From: a virus
DNA: 33,080 nucleotides
Direction: 5' to 3' (one strand)
IMG/VR virus record: IMGVR_UViG_3300036852_000081
Span: 1 to 33,080 of that record
The notes under the pieces are model-generated. The model saw nothing but the letters and a program-made list of their open reading frames with translations, searched no databases and was not told the DNA's origin. The stretch's first letter is position 1. Every line of letters begins with the position of its first letter. Made by a program: the position numbers and the translations under genes. Of this stretch, positions 16,666 through 22,877 are shown piece by piece.

Positions 16666-17205
16666 TCATTGATGAGGACTTTCGCCGAGCGGTTCGGGAA
16701 GCTGCTCGTGTGGCAACCCTTCGTCGTCTTGGTCTAGTCCCGCTTCCCGGAGCGCATCCGCGACCCCTTCCCGGATCGCGTCGCCGGCCAAGGATTCGAG
16801 TCTCAGGGCTAGTGCAGTAATCGCGTCCGTGTGGCGGTCGAGCGCGGCCGCTTGGATGAGGAGAGCCGCGGCTACCTGATCGGGCGTCTCCGTGGCTCCT
16901 GGAGCGTCAGGGAACAGCGGGATCGGGTCAAGCGTGACCCCCTTCTCCCGCGCCCACTCCGGGTAGAGCTTCACGAGCGCCCGCCAAAGCGGACGGCTCA
17001 TGTTCTTCCGCCCATCCGCCTCAGCCTTGCGGATCGTCGCGGCGTCATAGCGGCCTAGCCTCGCGACCACCTGTTCCGGGGACACGCTGAGGCGGTCGGC
17101 TCTGGACTCATAAGCCCAAGCACCGAGGGGTCCGCGCTCTTCTGGAGTCTTCACGCCGGGCACGTTCCCACGTTTTCCCACATTTGGGGCGACTTGTATA
17201 CGCAT
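16666..17205 (-). CDS. immunity repressor-like HTH protein
   Basis: A 179-residue product from ATG 17205, divergent from the Cro-like gene. Residues about 25-85 hold an XRE-type HTH: a first helix in GAWAYESRADRLSV, then PEQVVARLGRYDAATIRKAE with the likely recognition helix at the end. The C-terminal half is helical and acidic (ALDRHTDAITALALRLESLA) and may dimerise. No LexA/CI-type protease dyad is visible, so induction may not follow RecA-stimulated self-cleavage. In-frame GTG codons downstream of ATG 17205 are alternative starts. Two CCCAC repeats lie inside its first codons, suggesting autoregulation. It would maintain lysogeny by repressing the rightward promoter. Confidence 0.7.
   Translation of the reverse strand: MRIQVAPNVGKRGNVPGVKTPEERGPLGAWAYESRADRLSVSPEQVVARLGRYDAATIRKAEADGRKNMSRPLWRALVKLYPEWAREKGVTLDPIPLFPDAPGATETPDQVAAALLIQAAALDRHTDAITALALRLESLAGDAIREGVADALREAGLDQDDEGLPHEQLPEPLGESPHQ
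17167..17188. promoter_or_regulatory. tandem CCCAC repeats inside the repressor start (possible operators)
   Basis: CCCACGTTTT (17167-17176) is followed directly by CCCACATTTG (17177-17186), a 10-bp spaced tandem repeat, and the second copy continues as CCCACATTTGGG, which is partly palindromic. The repeats share the CCCAC core with the perfect palindrome in the rightward promoter, so the same regulator may bind all of them. Confidence 0.45.
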
Positions 17206-17220
17206 TAGTGCGCGTGGGGG

Positions 17221-17250
17221 TTGACAGGCACGTGTCCCACGTGGGATAGT
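17221..17250 (+). promoter_or_regulatory. rightward early promoter with operator palindrome
   Basis: TTGACA at 17221-17226 is a perfect -35. GATAGT at 17245-17250 matches the -10 at four of six positions with an 18-bp spacer. Between them lies CCCACGTGGG (17236-17245), a perfect 10-bp palindrome, so a bound repressor would block polymerase. A further CCCACG lies at 17253-17258. The expected transcription start falls only a few bases before ATG 17261, so the first message may be nearly leaderless. Confidence 0.7.
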
Positions 17251-17260
17251 TCCCCACGAG

Positions 17261-17467
17261 ATGAACGACAACCCCTCTGGCCTCGCGCTAAAGATCGAAC
17301 GAGTCACCCGTCGCGCCAAGGCGAACGCCCTGGCAGAGGCGATGGGCGTCTCCAAGTCCCGCGTAGCCGCCATTGAGCGAGAGCAGTTCCCCAGCGCTGA
17401 GACGGTCGCGCGCTACCGTGCGGCCCTCGACACGTGCGCCCCTTCTCCCACGTCGGAGGCTGCGTGA
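17261..17467 (+). CDS. Cro-like XRE-family HTH regulator
   Basis: A 68-residue product, the first rightward early gene. LALKIERVTRRAKANALAEA and MGVSKSRVAAIEREQFPSAE form the first helices and the HTH of an XRE-type DNA-binding domain, and there is almost nothing else in the protein, as in Cro. It starts about 10 bases after the -10 hexamer with no clear ribosome binding site, so translation may be leaderless. It probably represses the leftward repressor operon. Its stop overlaps the HNH start as TGATG. A CCCACGT motif sits near its 3' end (17447-17453). Confidence 0.75.
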   Translation: MNDNPSGLALKIERVTRRAKANALAEAMGVSKSRVAAIEREQFPSAETVARYRAALDTCAPSPTSEAA

Positions 17468-18135
17468 TGCCCGCCCAACGCGTGTACGCGCCCGACATTC
17501 TCGCGGCCGTCCGGTCCGGCAAGACCGGCACCGAGGTCGCACTTGCCTTCGGGATCACGCGTGAGCGCGTCCGGCAGATTTGGACCCGGGATACGGGTCT
17601 GGGCCTTCCTTCGTGGGCCAAGGTTCGCCCCTGCGAGTGCGGCTATTCCTTCACCCACTCGAACCACAAGGCGCATCGGGCCTCGTCGGTCCACCGGGAA
17701 TGGCTGCTCCAGAAGCACGTGGCTCTTTTCTGGACCCACGCGGACCGATCGGGTGAATGTTGGATCTGGACCGGCGTCCGCAGCCCGCAGGGCTACGGCC
17801 AGGGCGGACGCTTCGTCAAGGGAAGTGGCGACTACGCCCACCGTGCCGCGTACATCCTCGCCAAGGGTCCGATCCCGAAGGGGCTGACCCTCGATCACCT
17901 GTGCCGAAACCGAGCCTGCGTGAACCCGGCCCACCTGGAGGCCGTGACTCACCGCGAGAACATCATGCGAAGCCCTATTGCGGTAGCGGCGATCAACGCT
18001 CGCAAGACCCACTGCAAGTACGGGCATCCGTTCTCTGTCGAGAACACCTATCGCGCTCCGGCCGGCGGCCGTAGTTGCCGCACGTGTGGACGACAGCGAG
18101 AGCGGGCTCGGCGTCAGACGAAGGCGGCCGCGTGA
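17467..18135 (+). CDS. HNH homing-type endonuclease with N-terminal HTH
   Basis: A 222-residue product starting at ATG 17467. Residues 20-42 (TGTEVALAFGITRERVRQIW) form a sigma region 4-like HTH for DNA recognition. Residues 98-165 form the HNH nuclease: CWIWTG, AHRAAYILAKG, LTLDHLCRNRACVNPAHLEA with Asp143-His144 and Asn153/His156 as the metal and catalytic positions. The C-terminus adds a zinc-binding pattern (HCKYGHPF, then CRTCGRQ). Such free-standing HNH enzymes are often selfish genes in phages, though some help DNA processing. It is embedded in the early operon through 1-nt overlaps at both ends. Confidence 0.88.
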   Translation: MPAQRVYAPDILAAVRSGKTGTEVALAFGITRERVRQIWTRDTGLGLPSWAKVRPCECGYSFTHSNHKAHRASSVHREWLLQKHVALFWTHADRSGECWIWTGVRSPQGYGQGGRFVKGSGDYAHRAAYILAKGPIPKGLTLDHLCRNRACVNPAHLEAVTHRENIMRSPIAVAAINARKTHCKYGHPFSVENTYRAPAGGRSCRTCGRQRERARRQTKAAA

Positions 18136-18368
18136 TGGTCGCCGAGCGCATCGACCGCCGCTCCCGTGGCGAGCTGGTCCGCCTGGAGTCCCGCGTCCGC
18201 CGTGACGAGACGGTCAGGACGCTGACCCACATCCGTACCCACGCCCGCCACATCCACCTCGCCGTCGTTGCCGACCGGCCCGACCTCGCCCTGCACTCCG
18301 CCGGGGCGATCGTCTCGATGGCCGACCGGCGGCTGCGCCAGCTCGGAGGTTCCGATGACGCTGCTTAG
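18135..18368 (+). CDS. small helical protein, unknown
   Basis: A 77-residue product from ATG 18135, overlapping the HNH stop by one base; GTG 18132 is an alternative start. It is rich in Arg and His with one long helical stretch (RDETVRTLTHIRTHARHIHL). No family recognised. Its 3' end overlaps the next gene by 14 nt, and the next gene's ribosome binding site (GGAGG) lies inside it. Confidence 0.6.
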   Translation: MVAERIDRRSRGELVRLESRVRRDETVRTLTHIRTHARHIHLAVVADRPDLALHSAGAIVSMADRRLRQLGGSDDAA

Positions 18369-18552
18369 TCGCATCCACGCCAACCAGTGCGCCGTCGTGG
18401 GTTGCTCGCGGGCGCGGGCGCAGGACGCGCAGGTCTGCGCCACCTGCCTCGGCGACCTGTGGGCGAATCGCCTCGACCGCCAGCCGGACGGCTCGTACAC
18501 GAAGCGCCGGACGTTCGTGGCGCGCGACGAGACCGGGAGGCTGGCGGCGTGA
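18355..18552 (+). CDS. small zinc-binding protein
   Basis: A 65-residue product with GGAGG eight bases before ATG 18355. CAVVGCSRARAQDAQVCATC gives C-x4-C and C-x2-C, a treble-clef or zinc-ribbon arrangement, followed by a basic C-terminus. Function unknown; probably a nucleic-acid or protein-binding host-takeover factor, which is inference from its early operon position. Confidence 0.65.
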   Translation: MTLLSRIHANQCAVVGCSRARAQDAQVCATCLGDLWANRLDRQPDGSYTKRRTFVARDETGRLAA

Positions 18553-18719
18553 GCATCTTCTTCGGCCTCGTCCTTGGAGTGCTGTGGGTCACGCTGGGGC
18601 TTGTCACGGGATGGTTCGGCCTAACACCCCCCGCGAGTTACATCGTCGGCTTCGTCGGCGGGCTTCTCTGCACCAGCGCGTTTGGCCCAATCCTCGCCAA
18701 CCTGTCGGCGCGACGATGA
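18549..18719 (+). CDS. small two-segment membrane protein
   Basis: A 56-residue product from GTG 18549 (GTGA overlap). Two hydrophobic segments, GLVLGVLWVTLGLVTGWFGL and YIVGFVGGLLCTSAFGPILA, and a basic tail ARR. It could sit in the inner membrane as an early superinfection or host-takeover factor. No family recognised. Confidence 0.6.
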   Translation: MSIFFGLVLGVLWVTLGLVTGWFGLTPPASYIVGFVGGLLCTSAFGPILANLSARR

Positions 18720-18823
18720 TCGCCCGGCTCGCGGTCCTCTCGTTCCTCGTGTTCTTCTGGGCGTTCGTGGCCTTCGTCGCCGTGAACGCCGGGACGATCG
18801 CCTCGATGGTGTTCCGGCCGTGA
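18716..18823 (+). CDS. 35-residue single-pass membrane protein
   Basis: Starts at ATG 18716 inside the previous stop (ATGA). MIARLAVLSFLVFFWAFVAF continues hydrophobic to about residue 30: one membrane helix and almost nothing else. The 4-nt overlaps on both sides support it as a real gene. Function unknown. Confidence 0.5.
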   Translation: MIARLAVLSFLVFFWAFVAFVAVNAGTIASMVFRP

Positions 18824-19170
18824 ACTCGGGAGTGACGCGGGCCGCCCGGTACGTCGTGCTGGCAAGCGAGGCGGTGCGCGATGCACGCAACGGGTCCGGT
18901 CATCCCGGCGAACCGCATAACCGCGACCTGCACTTTGCGACCGGCGGGCCGGTCGAGGTGTTCGACATCTCGGGCGACTGTTCGGCATGTGGCGGCGCGG
19001 AATACGGCTGGGACGACGTGCTGAATGCTGCGATGGGCGACCTCCGCGAAGCCCTCGGCATGAACCGCCGCCCGTGGGAGGTCAACACCGTGGCGCGCGA
19101 GACACGGGTCACCCTCGATGAGATGGCGACGGCGCGCGGCTGGACCCACCCGAAGGCGAGCACCGCATGA
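18820..19170 (+). CDS. hypothetical protein with a CxxC knuckle
   Basis: A 116-residue product from GTG 18820 (GTGA overlap). The N-terminal 40 residues are followed by DISGDCSACGGAEYGWDDVL, one CxxC in a turn, then a helical C-terminal half (LNAAMGDLREALGMNRRPWE, then VTLDEMATARGW). No family recognised. Good GC-rich third-position codon use supports coding. Confidence 0.6.
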   Translation: MNSGVTRAARYVVLASEAVRDARNGSGHPGEPHNRDLHFATGGPVEVFDISGDCSACGGAEYGWDDVLNAAMGDLREALGMNRRPWEVNTVARETRVTLDEMATARGWTHPKASTA

Positions 19171-19322
19171 CCGCCGGCGACACAACCCTCGACGCCCTCG
19201 TCCTCCTGGCCGTCACAGGCGGGCTCCTGCTGCCCCTCGTGGTCCTCGCCTGGCCCCTTGAGGAGACAGAGCGCGGCCGCCGGTTCGCTGATTGGCTGAG
19301 CGAACGGATCTTCCCGCGATGA
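19167..19322 (+). CDS. 51-residue single-pass membrane protein
   Basis: ATG 19167 overlaps the previous stop (ATGA). One hydrophobic segment, ALVLLAVTGGLLLPLVVLAW, is followed by an acidic then basic tail (PLEETERGRRFADWLSERIF). The next start at 19319 again lies in the stop codon. Role unknown. Confidence 0.5.
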   Translation: MTAGDTTLDALVLLAVTGGLLLPLVVLAWPLEETERGRRFADWLSERIFPR

Positions 19323-19393
19323 GCCTGTGTACGTGTGGCGCGCAGATGGTTCCCCATCGTCGCGTACCGAACGTCTGCCCGGTGGCGAAGTGA
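19319..19393 (+). CDS. 24-residue cysteine-containing micro-protein
   Basis: MSLCTCGAQMVPHRRVPNVC then PVAK. It has C-x-C and a third Cys with a His between, a possible minimal zinc knuckle. It is coupled at both ends by 4-nt overlaps (ATGA at 19319, GTGA at 19390), the main argument for translation. Confidence 0.4.
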   Translation: MSLCTCGAQMVPHRRVPNVCPVAK

Positions 19394-19734
19394 GCGCGCG
19401 CCGGATGCACGGCTATGTCGAGGTGACGATCGCCGCAGCCCTCCTGCTCGACGACAACACCCTCCTCCACGGCGACATGGCCGACGTGACGCTCGCGTTC
19501 GGTCTGCCGACGAGACAGCCGGGTCGGGAACTGACCGAGGCCGAGTCGAAGGAGACGCTGCGACTCAACCTCGGTCGGATAGCGGCCGTCATCGAGACGG
19601 GGCTGCTCGCGAACGGGGCGGAGCACATGGGCCAGATCGAGGAACCGATGACCGAACACAGTCATGAGGTCGGCTATACGCGCTCCGATCCAGTCACGGT
19701 TCGGGTTGAGTTCCGCGGTGAGGCCCGAGCGTGA
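19390..19734 (+). CDS. hypothetical protein
   Basis: A 114-residue product from GTG 19390 (GTGA overlap); ATG 19405 is an alternative. It alternates short strands and helices: YVEVTIAAALLLDDNTLLHG, a helix ELTEAESKETLRLNLGRIAA, and a C-terminal strand DPVTVRVEFRGEARA. No family recognised. It looks like a soluble cytoplasmic early protein. Confidence 0.6.
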   Translation: MSARRMHGYVEVTIAAALLLDDNTLLHGDMADVTLAFGLPTRQPGRELTEAESKETLRLNLGRIAAVIETGLLANGAEHMGQIEEPMTEHSHEVGYTRSDPVTVRVEFRGEARA

Positions 19735-19919
19735 TCCACCACGACAACGCCTTCTGGAAAGCCGAGCGCGAGTTCTCCGAACAGCTTGCCCGCTGGCAGG
19801 CACGACCACGCAAGGTTCGTACTCCGAGGTCGGCCCAAGAGGCGGCTCCCCCGCCGTCACCAACCTCAGTCCCGGTTGAGGTTCCTCTTGGGTCGATCCC
19901 GGCGCATGAGCCGACATAG
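19731..19919 (+). CDS. small hypothetical protein
   Basis: A 62-residue product from GTG 19731 (GTGA overlap). An N-terminal amphipathic helix (DNAFWKAEREFSEQLARWQA) is followed by a Pro-rich, probably disordered tail. No family recognised. Confidence 0.5.
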   Translation: MIHHDNAFWKAEREFSEQLARWQARPRKVRTPRSAQEAAPPPSPTSVPVEVPLGSIPAHEPT

Positions 19920-19932
19920 CAGATAGGAGCTG

Positions 19933-20166
19933 GTGAGAAGGATGGGGACGAAAGGAACGATCACGACGCCGGTGACGCTGAGCCTGTACAGGGATCGCCA
20001 CCGCATCGTCTCGACGCGCGATTACGACGCCGACCTCGGTCGGACGGTGGATGTGTGTGCTCATGACGGTATCCGCCTGTACGCGCAGCGCGGCCGGTGG
20101 GTCCACGACCCGTCCGAGATCCGCGAGTTGGCGGCGCTGGAGCGCGGCGAGGGCATCCGGTGGTAG
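19933..20166 (+). CDS. small hypothetical protein, beta-rich
   Basis: A 77-residue product. AGGAG lies close before GTG 19933, and ATG 19942 is equally possible (spacing too short for the first, long for the second). TPVTLSLYRDRHRIVSTRDY and VDVCAHDGIRLYAQRGRWVH suggest a small beta domain with a helical end. Function unknown. Confidence 0.55.
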   Translation: MRRMGTKGTITTPVTLSLYRDRHRIVSTRDYDADLGRTVDVCAHDGIRLYAQRGRWVHDPSEIRELAALERGEGIRW

Positions 20167-20252
20167 CCAACGGCTCCTGGTTCCCCTGCCGCTGCGGCCA
20201 CCTCAACCCCATCTACGTCAAGCGATGCGGTCGGTGCGGGAGGCGTGTCTGA
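20160..20252 (+). CDS. 30-residue zinc-ribbon micro-protein
   Basis: From GTG 20160: WFPCRCGHLNPIYVKRCGRC then GRRV. C-x-C and C-x2-C separated by 10 residues make a complete four-Cys zinc site in a protein of only 30 residues. It overlaps the previous gene's end and shares its TGA with the next ATG (TGATG at 20250-20254). Confidence 0.5.
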   Translation: MVANGSWFPCRCGHLNPIYVKRCGRCGRRV

Positions 20253-20449
20253 TGGTCGATACCGAGGCGTTCCTTCGGACGGCCGACATCGGACGCCCGG
20301 AGCCTGACGCCGCCGTCCTGGACCGCCTGGAGGCTGAGGGCCACGCTCGTCGCGGCTTCTGCGACAAGTGTTGGACGGATTCTCATCTGGACGCCTCCGC
20401 GTATCTCGACCAGCTCGATGGTGCGGAAGTTGAGGCGGCACAGCGATGA
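20252..20449 (+). CDS. small protein with CxxC motif
   Basis: A 65-residue product from ATG 20252. An acidic helical N-terminus (DAAVLDRLEAEGHARRG) leads to FCDKCWTDSHLDASAYLDQL, a CxxC followed by His. It precedes the recombination genes with a 4-nt overlap. Function unknown. Confidence 0.55.
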   Translation: MVDTEAFLRTADIGRPEPDAAVLDRLEAEGHARRGFCDKCWTDSHLDASAYLDQLDGAEVEAAQR

Positions 20450-21408
20450 CGCTGGCAATCCGACAGAACAGTCCCGAGTGGCACGCCGCCCGCAAGCTGA
20501 CCATCGGCTCGTCCGACATCCCGGTCATCGCTGGCGAGAGCCCGCACAAGTCGAGCTACACCCTCGCCGCGGAACGGCTCGGCCTCATCCCCGAGATCAT
20601 CGACGACGAGACGCAGGAGCTGTTCGACATCGGCCACCTGATGCAGCCCGTCCTCTTGCAACTGTATGAGCGCAAGACGGGCCGGCACCCGAAGGCCGCG
20701 CCGCAATGGCGGACGCACCCGGACTATCCGTGGGCCACGGCATCGCTCGATGGCACGGCTCCGGTCAAGCGCGTCGTGGAAGCGAAGTGGACGCACTCGC
20801 GGCGCTGGCGCTCGGGCGACCGCGTTCCTGGTGACGTGCTCCTGCAAGTTCAGTGGCAGCTATTCGTCGTGGGCTGGGACGTGGCCGACGTGATCGTGCT
20901 GGATCACACACAGCCGCGAGTCGAGGAAGTCGAGCGCGACGACAAGGTGATCGACGACCTCTTGTACTTCGCCCGCGAGTTCATGGGCTATCTCGAGCGG
21001 GGCGAGCTGCCACCGATCGACGGCTCCGAGTCCACCGCCCGGACATTGCGGGCGAAGCACCCCCGCGATGACGGGACGTGGCTCGCACCGACCCCCGAGC
21101 TCTCGGACCTCACGGCATCCCTCGCGGCGGCTCGCGCCGCTAAGAAGGAAGCCGAGGACGCCGAACGGACTACGGCCAACGCCCTTCGGGAAATCATCGG
21201 TGACGCGACCGGCATCGTCGGCCTCGTGTCGCTGAAGAAGAACCGCGACTCCGAGCGGACCAACTGGCCTGCCGTCGCGTCCGCCTACCGAACCATCGCT
21301 GAGGAGGTCAAGCCAGCCGACGAACTCGACGTGCTCCAGTCCATCCACACAGACCGATCCGAGGGCGCTCGCGTCCTACGGCTCTTGTCGAAAGGAAGTC
21401 CCGAATGA
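20446..21408 (+). CDS. YqaJ-like viral exonuclease (Red-type recombination)
   Basis: A 320-residue 5'-3' exonuclease that would chew dsDNA ends to load the annealing protein. YqaJ/lambda-exo family features: SPEWHAARKLTIGSSDIPVI at the N-terminus, WATASLDG with Asp102, VVEAKWT with Glu112 and Lys114 as the metal and catalytic residues, and LLQVQWQLFV with the conserved Gln. The C-terminal third is a helical extension (LAAARAAKKEAEDAERTTAN). It overlaps the Bet/RecT gene by 4 nt, the classic exonuclease-annealase pair. Confidence 0.9.
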   Translation: MTLAIRQNSPEWHAARKLTIGSSDIPVIAGESPHKSSYTLAAERLGLIPEIIDDETQELFDIGHLMQPVLLQLYERKTGRHPKAAPQWRTHPDYPWATASLDGTAPVKRVVEAKWTHSRRWRSGDRVPGDVLLQVQWQLFVVGWDVADVIVLDHTQPRVEEVERDDKVIDDLLYFAREFMGYLERGELPPIDGSESTARTLRAKHPRDDGTWLAPTPELSDLTASLAAARAAKKEAEDAERTTANALREIIGDATGIVGLVSLKKNRDSERTNWPAVASAYRTIAEEVKPADELDVLQSIHTDRSEGARVLRLLSKGSPE

Positions 21409-22289
21409 CCACAGAGTTCGCGCTCCAGCCGACCGGCATCGACCCGGACGTATCGGCCTCCCTTCAGATCTACGAACGGATCAAGCCGCTCAAGGTGGCG
21501 CTCGGCATCGCCGATCTGACCGACGCCGAGATGCAGGTGTTCGCGCTGGTCGCCCGCTACACCGGACTCGACCCGTTCACCAAACAGATCTACGCCATCA
21601 AGCGCGCCGGCAAGGTCACGCACCAGACGGGCATTGACGGCTACCGCTCGACCGCTGAGCGCACCGGCCAGTACGCCGGGTCCGACGAGGCGACGTTCGA
21701 GGAGTGCCCGTGCGAGCAGGCGCCGAAGCCGCATCCTGCGGTCGCCCGCGTCGTCGTGCATCGCGTCCTCGCCAACGGTCACGTCGTCGATCAGGTCGGC
21801 GTCGCCCGCTGGCACGAGCTGAAGCCCGCTGGCGGCAACGACGCGATGTGGCTGAAGATGCCGTGGAACCAGCTTGCCAAGTGCGCCGAGGCGAACGGGC
21901 TCCGCAAGGCGTTCCCGCGCGTGCTCGGTGGCGTCTACATCACCGAGGAGATGCAGGGCGCGGACACCATCGAGGGCGAGGCCCGCGAGGTTCCCGAGCG
22001 ACCCGCCCCGGTGACGGTCGCTGACCGCATCGCGGCCCGCCGCGCCGAGCGCGAGACGGCGCGGGCCATCGTCGTTGATCCGGCGGTGCAGGAGGCACCG
22101 GCTGAACCGTCAGTCGAGACGGAGGAGGCGGCGGGCGGGGCAGATGAGGCTCCGCCCGACGCACTGTGCGGCAACCCCTCGCCCTACGGCGACGGCGAGT
22201 CGTGCGGCCTGCCGAGCAGCCATCGGGGCCTGCATCGCCAGCTGAATCCCGAGACGCGGGCCGTCATCGGCTCCTGGCCGACGACATGA
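21405..22289 (+). CDS. bet: Bet/RecT single-strand annealing protein with C-terminal Cys/His tail
   Basis: A 294-residue annealing partner of the exonuclease. The Bet/RecT core is clear: LTDAEMQVFALVARYTGLDP at about 38-57, FTKQIYAIKR, GIDGYRSTAERTGQYAG, and KMPWNQLAKCAEANGLRKAF at about 151-170. After a disordered Glu/Ala-rich linker (210-255) the last 35 residues read CGNPSPYGDGESCGLPSSHR then GLHRQ, a C-x10-C-x5-H-x3-H pattern that could bind zinc and is not part of the usual core. ATGA overlaps on both sides. Annealing is ATP-independent and acts at replication forks and recombination ends. Confidence 0.9.
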   Translation: MTTEFALQPTGIDPDVSASLQIYERIKPLKVALGIADLTDAEMQVFALVARYTGLDPFTKQIYAIKRAGKVTHQTGIDGYRSTAERTGQYAGSDEATFEECPCEQAPKPHPAVARVVVHRVLANGHVVDQVGVARWHELKPAGGNDAMWLKMPWNQLAKCAEANGLRKAFPRVLGGVYITEEMQGADTIEGEAREVPERPAPVTVADRIAARRAERETARAIVVDPAVQEAPAEPSVETEEAAGGADEAPPDALCGNPSPYGDGESCGLPSSHRGLHRQLNPETRAVIGSWPTT

Positions 22290-22495
22290 AGCCCAGCACC
22301 CGCGCCGTCCTCGAGATGCTGCGTCGTCACCCCGAAGGCTGCACCCCCCTGGATGCGCTCGCTGAGGTTGGCTCGTTCCGCCTTGGCGCGCGCGTCTGGG
22401 AGCTCAAGGCCGCGGGCTATGACGTGGAGACGCAGCTGGTGACCACGCCATCTGGCAAGCGGATCGCCCGCTACCGACTGCGGGTGGCGGCATGA
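22286..22495 (+). CDS. small winged-helix-like protein
   Basis: A 69-residue product from ATG 22286 (ATGA). LEMLRRHPEGCTPLDALAEV, GSFRLGARVWELKAAGYDVE and TTPSGKRIARYRL match a winged helix: three helices then a beta hairpin wing. Such proteins often sit near phage recombination and replication genes and may bind DNA ends or operators. Confidence 0.65.
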   Translation: MKPSTRAVLEMLRRHPEGCTPLDALAEVGSFRLGARVWELKAAGYDVETQLVTTPSGKRIARYRLRVAA

Positions 22496-22614
22496 CTCGC
22501 CTCGGGCCGCTCCTGTGCATCACCTGCGCCCGGAAGGTCGGTTGGTGGTTCGTCGATGGCCGGTGGGTCCTTCGCAACTGGTCCGACCGGAGGCACCACG
22601 AGTGTCCGGCATGA
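22492..22614 (+). CDS. 40-residue zinc-knuckle micro-protein
   Basis: From ATG 22492 (ATGA): MTRLGPLLCITCARKVGWWF, then a WVLRNWSDRRHHECPA end. CxxC plus HHxC gives four possible zinc ligands. Rich in Trp and Arg, as expected of a nucleic-acid binder. The stop overlaps the next ATG at 22611. Confidence 0.5.
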   Translation: MTRLGPLLCITCARKVGWWFVDGRWVLRNWSDRRHHECPA

Positions 22615-22877
22615 ATGGGCAGCCGAGGCCCACGGCGCGTCAGGGAGGGCGGTTCGACTTGTCGCTGCCCGCCGACCGTGCGTCCGCCTCGGCTGCATCC
22701 CCTCGTGGACTCCACACCTACCGCGCGCGACCACCGATCGGGACGGTCGAGGATCGGCCCTGCGCCTGCGGCGGCATCGTCACGGCCAATCCCGAAGCGC
22801 CCGCCTATGGCGTCCAGGCGCACAACTACACCGGCCGCCATAAGGCATGGCGCGCGAACCGGGAGGAGGCCGCATGA
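22611..22877 (+). CDS. small protein with CxC/His motif
   Basis: An 88-residue product from ATG 22611 (ATGA). The N-terminal half is polar; the C-terminal half has EDRPCACGGIVTANPEAPAY, then VQAHNYTGRHKAW, a possible CxC-H-H zinc site. It precedes the initiator gene with a 4-nt overlap. Function unknown. Confidence 0.5.
   Translation: MNGQPRPTARQGGRFDLSLPADRASASAASPRGLHTYRARPPIGTVEDRPCACGGIVTANPEAPAYGVQAHNYTGRHKAWRANREEAA

Noticed and set aside
16638-16820. Plus-strand 60-residue frame MVTDPAILAFIDEDFRRAVR
   Set aside because: It is antisense to the end of the repressor gene, has low third-position GC and no ribosome binding site; kept as a remote possibility only.
17194-17223. A leftward promoter with TATACA as -10 in the repressor start region
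   Set aside because: TATACA on the minus strand lies inside the repressor's first codons and has no acceptable -35 at 16-18 bp; it would work only if translation began at a later GTG.
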